DNA from: an uncultured Erysipelotrichaceae bacterium
Lineage (GTDB): Bacteria > Bacillota_I > Bacilli_A > RF39 > UBA660
Assembly (NCBI GenBank): GCA_902783405.1
Contig: CACZQZ010000103.1
Location: 1 to 6,788, forward strand
Direction of reading: 5' to 3'
Length of the DNA: 6,788 bases
In this document: positions 5,486 through 6,788 of the stretch, piece by piece
Layout: each line of letters opens with the position of its first letter
Numbering within the stretch: the stretch's first letter is position 1
The notes under the pieces: model-generated
What the model was told of the DNA's origin: nothing
What the model saw: the letters and a program-made list of their open reading frames with translations, nothing else
Database searches by the model: none
Position numbers and translations under genes: made by a program

Positions 5486-5516
5486 AAAAATATGATGTAA
5501 AATATCATATTTTTTT
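5486..5516 (+). terminator. Intrinsic terminator ending the sufU-iscS-redox operon
   Basis: AAAAATATGAT (5486-5496) pairs perfectly with ATCATATTTTT (5504-5514) around a 7-base loop, followed by T to 5516. The A run on the 5' side means it could also work on the other strand. It closely resembles the terminator at 5917-5945. Confidence 0.85.
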
Positions 5517-5543
5517 AATGTCTTATTTATCCAATGCTTGAGT

Positions 5544-5576
5544 GAACATTCTGGGTGGTAAGAACTCTTTTTTTAT
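5544..5576 (+). promoter_or_regulatory. Truncated T-box-like antiterminator remnant
   Basis: GAAC, a 5-base spacer and GGGTGGTA (5544-5560) match the start of the T-box consensus (GGGTGGNACCGCG), the element that reads uncharged tRNA ends in Gram-positive leader RNAs. The match stops after GGGTGGTA: AGAACTC then a T run (5568-5574) follows directly, so the CCGCG part and the terminator hairpin are missing. Only about 30 bases separate it from the preceding terminator, leaving no room for stem I or a specifier loop. It is therefore probably a decayed fragment, not a working switch. Confidence 0.45.
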
Positions 5577-5594
5577 TTGTAAGAAAGTAAAGCT

Positions 5595-5918
5595 ATGAAA
5601 AAGATAGGAGAAAATGAAAAAATATATTTGATAGGAATGATTATAGGAGAAATAACATTAGGACTTGCTACAGTAATCACGGATACGATTATAAATAGCA
5701 CTTATGTATCTTATAAAACAACAACAGTAAGAGCAGTATTAAATGATTTATATGGACTAACTGCAAATGATGTATGGCAAAAGATATATCTAGTAGGAAG
5801 TATTTATATATCGGCAGTAAGTACCAGTCTAGCGGCAATAAATGGAAGTGATGTTATAAGTGCTCATAATATCATGAAGCCTTATATAACTGTATACATG
5901 TGGAAAAGAACTGCTTAA
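5595..5918 (+). pseudogene. Internally deleted phage tail-collar-like surface protein remnant
   Basis: This 107-codon ORF carries the two ends of a recognisable protein type without its middle. Residues 1-30 resemble a signal or anchor segment, but a Glu interrupts the hydrophobic stretch (GMIIGEITLG). STYVSYKTTTVRAVLNDLYG (about 35-54) recalls the VSY...ALDELY unit common near the start of Firmicutes surface proteins. KIYLVGSIYISAVSTS (63-78) matches the VGSIYIS..ST.P start of tail-collar/baseplate-type domains, and NIMKPYITVYMWKRTA (92-107) matches their usual C-terminus. The GGTWE region and glycine-rich core, normally on the order of a hundred residues, are absent between them. No good Shine-Dalgarno or promoter precedes ATG 5595. 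The frame is intact, so a short expressed protein is not excluded. Family identification is from memory. Confidence 0.6.
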
Positions 5919-5945
5919 TATGATGATAACTCATCATATTTTTTT
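5917..5945 (+). terminator. Intrinsic terminator after the tail-collar remnant
   Basis: AATATGATGA (5917-5926) pairs perfectly with TCATCATATT (5931-5940) around a TAAC tetraloop, followed by a 7-T tract (5939-5945). It overlaps the stop codon of the remnant ORF. Confidence 0.85.
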
Positions 5946-5952
5946 GAAATGA

Positions 5953-5982
5953 TTGAATAAAATATCTTATTTATGTTATAAT
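5953..5982 (+). promoter_or_regulatory. Promoter of uvrA
   Basis: A perfect TATAAT (5977-5982) with extended TG (5974-5975) follows TTGAAT (5953-5958, 4 of 6) by 18 bases. The start is expected near 5989, leaving a leader of under 20 bases. No clear LexA/DinR-type palindrome is visible. Confidence 0.7.
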
Positions 5983-6006
5983 AAATACCGGTTTGAAGGT
6001 GTTATT

Positions 6007-6788
6007 ATGAATGAGATAATTATAAAAGGAGCAAGAGAAAATAACTTAAAAAATGTATCGATTACACTCCCAAAAGATAGATTAATTGTTATGACAGGAG
6101 TGTCAGGCAGTGGTAAATCATCACTTGCTTTTGATACGATTTATGCAGAAGGTCAAAGAAGATATGTAGAAAGTTTATCTGCTTATGCCAGACAATTTTT
6201 AGGTGGTACAGATAAACCAGATGTGGATTCTATTGAAGGACTTTCACCAAGTATTTCAATTGATCAAAAAACAACCAATAAAAATCCTCGTAGTACAGTT
6301 GGAACAGTAACGGAAATTTATGATTATCTAAGGCTTTTATATGCTAGAATAGGGGTACCATATTGTCCAAATCATCATAAACCTATTCATAGTCAAAGTA
6401 TAGAAGAAATGACAAATCAAGTATTAAAACTAGAAGACAAAACAAAAATAAAAATATTATCTCCAATTGTCTATGGTGAAAAAGGAACACATAAAGACTT
6501 GTTTGAAAAACTAAAAAAAGATGGTTATGTTAGAGTTGTTGTGGACGAAGAAGAAAAAGATTTAAGTGAAGATATAATTTTAGAAAAAAACAAAAAACAT
6601 TTTATTAGTGTTTTGATTGATAGATTAATTATAAAAGAAGATATTAGGTCTAGACTTTATGAATCTATAGAACTTGCATCAAAACTTTCTAATGGAAAAG
6701 TAGTTGTTGATGTAGTTGGTAGTGAGCCTTTTATCATGAGTGAACATTATGCTTGTCCAGATTGTGATTTTAGTATTCCAGAATTAGA
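6007..6788 (+). CDS. uvrA: Excinuclease ABC subunit UvrA (N-terminal part, runs off right edge)
   Basis: UvrA is the ABC-type ATPase that finds damaged DNA and loads UvrB in nucleotide excision repair. The visible 260 residues match the family start closely: IIIKGARENNLKNV, then Walker A GVSGSGKS (31-38), FDTIYAEGQRRYVESLSAYARQF in two adjoining blocks (42-64), and SISIDQK (82-88) as the Q-loop, followed by PRSTVGTVTEIYDYLRLL. C120 in YCPNHHKPI and the C250/C253 pair in YACPDCDFSIPEL belong to the insertion that holds the UvrB-binding and zinc region. A full UvrA is about 940 residues, so roughly a quarter to a third is present. GAAGGTG (5995-6001) five bases upstream sets ATG 6007. No uvrB lies upstream; the gene has its own promoter here. 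Confidence 0.97.
   Translation, partial: MNEIIIKGARENNLKNVSITLPKDRLIVMTGVSGSGKSSLAFDTIYAEGQRRYVESLSAYARQFLGGTDKPDVDSIEGLSPSISIDQKTTNKNPRSTVGTVTEIYDYLRLLYARIGVPYCPNHHKPIHSQSIEEMTNQVLKLEDKTKIKILSPIVYGEKGTHKDLFEKLKKDGYVRVVVDEEEKDLSEDIILEKNKKHFISVLIDRLIIKEDIRSRLYESIELASKLSNGKVVVDVVGSEPFIMSEHYACPDCDFSIPEL

Noticed and set aside
1..6788. CRISPR array, tRNA/rRNA genes, IS elements or attachment sites
   Set aside because: No regularly spaced repeats, no tRNA-like cloverleaf with a GGTTCGA arm, and no transposase or integrase coding sequence were seen on either strand.

Overview
The window is very AT-rich, uses TGG for Trp and TGA as a stop (end of the gene at 4009-4272), and has canonical Gram-positive promoters (TTGACA / TGnTATAAT), GGAGG-type ribosome binding sites and many short U-tailed terminators. 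Every complete gene is on the + strand. This points to a low-GC member of the Bacillota using the standard bacterial code, probably a gut-type Bacilli/Mollicutes-related or clostridial lineage. I cannot place it more precisely.

Layout. (1) 2-1099: the 3' part of a calcineurin-like metallophosphoesterase that runs in from the left edge. Its C-terminal half looks like a transglutaminase-type papain-fold domain in which the expected catalytic Cys is Ser. It ends at an intrinsic terminator. (2) 1175-1985: a promoter, a short leader with a terminator-like hairpin, then secE and nusG overlapping by one base, ending at a terminator that contains the nusG stop codon. The ribosomal protein genes rplK/rplA that often follow nusG are absent here. 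(3) 1986-2395: a 434-base gap with no convincing gene. It holds a near-perfect extended -10 promoter, about 300 bases of strongly self-complementary sequence and a terminator, so it is a candidate standalone structured RNA that I cannot assign to a known family. (4) 2354-5516: a four-gene operon with its own promoter: a SufU/IscU-type scaffold, a cysteine desulfurase, a small cytosolic thioredoxin-like protein (CPSC), and an exported thioredoxin domain (CPHC) fused to a CcdA/DsbD-like six-helix membrane domain. The order suggests sulfur mobilisation for Fe-S clusters or tRNA thiolation, transcribed together with a transmembrane thiol-reductant conduit. (5) 5517-5945: a debris-like segment holding a truncated T-box leader and a short ORF that joins the two ends of a phage tail-collar-like surface protein with its middle missing, bracketed by two near-duplicate terminators. 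(6) 5953-6788: a promoter and the 5' third of uvrA, which runs off the right edge.

The items most worth a second look are the putative RNA at 2042-2338, the T-box/tail-collar remnant block, the phosphoesterase fusion with Cys replaced by Ser, and the coupling of Fe-S genes to a redox conduit.
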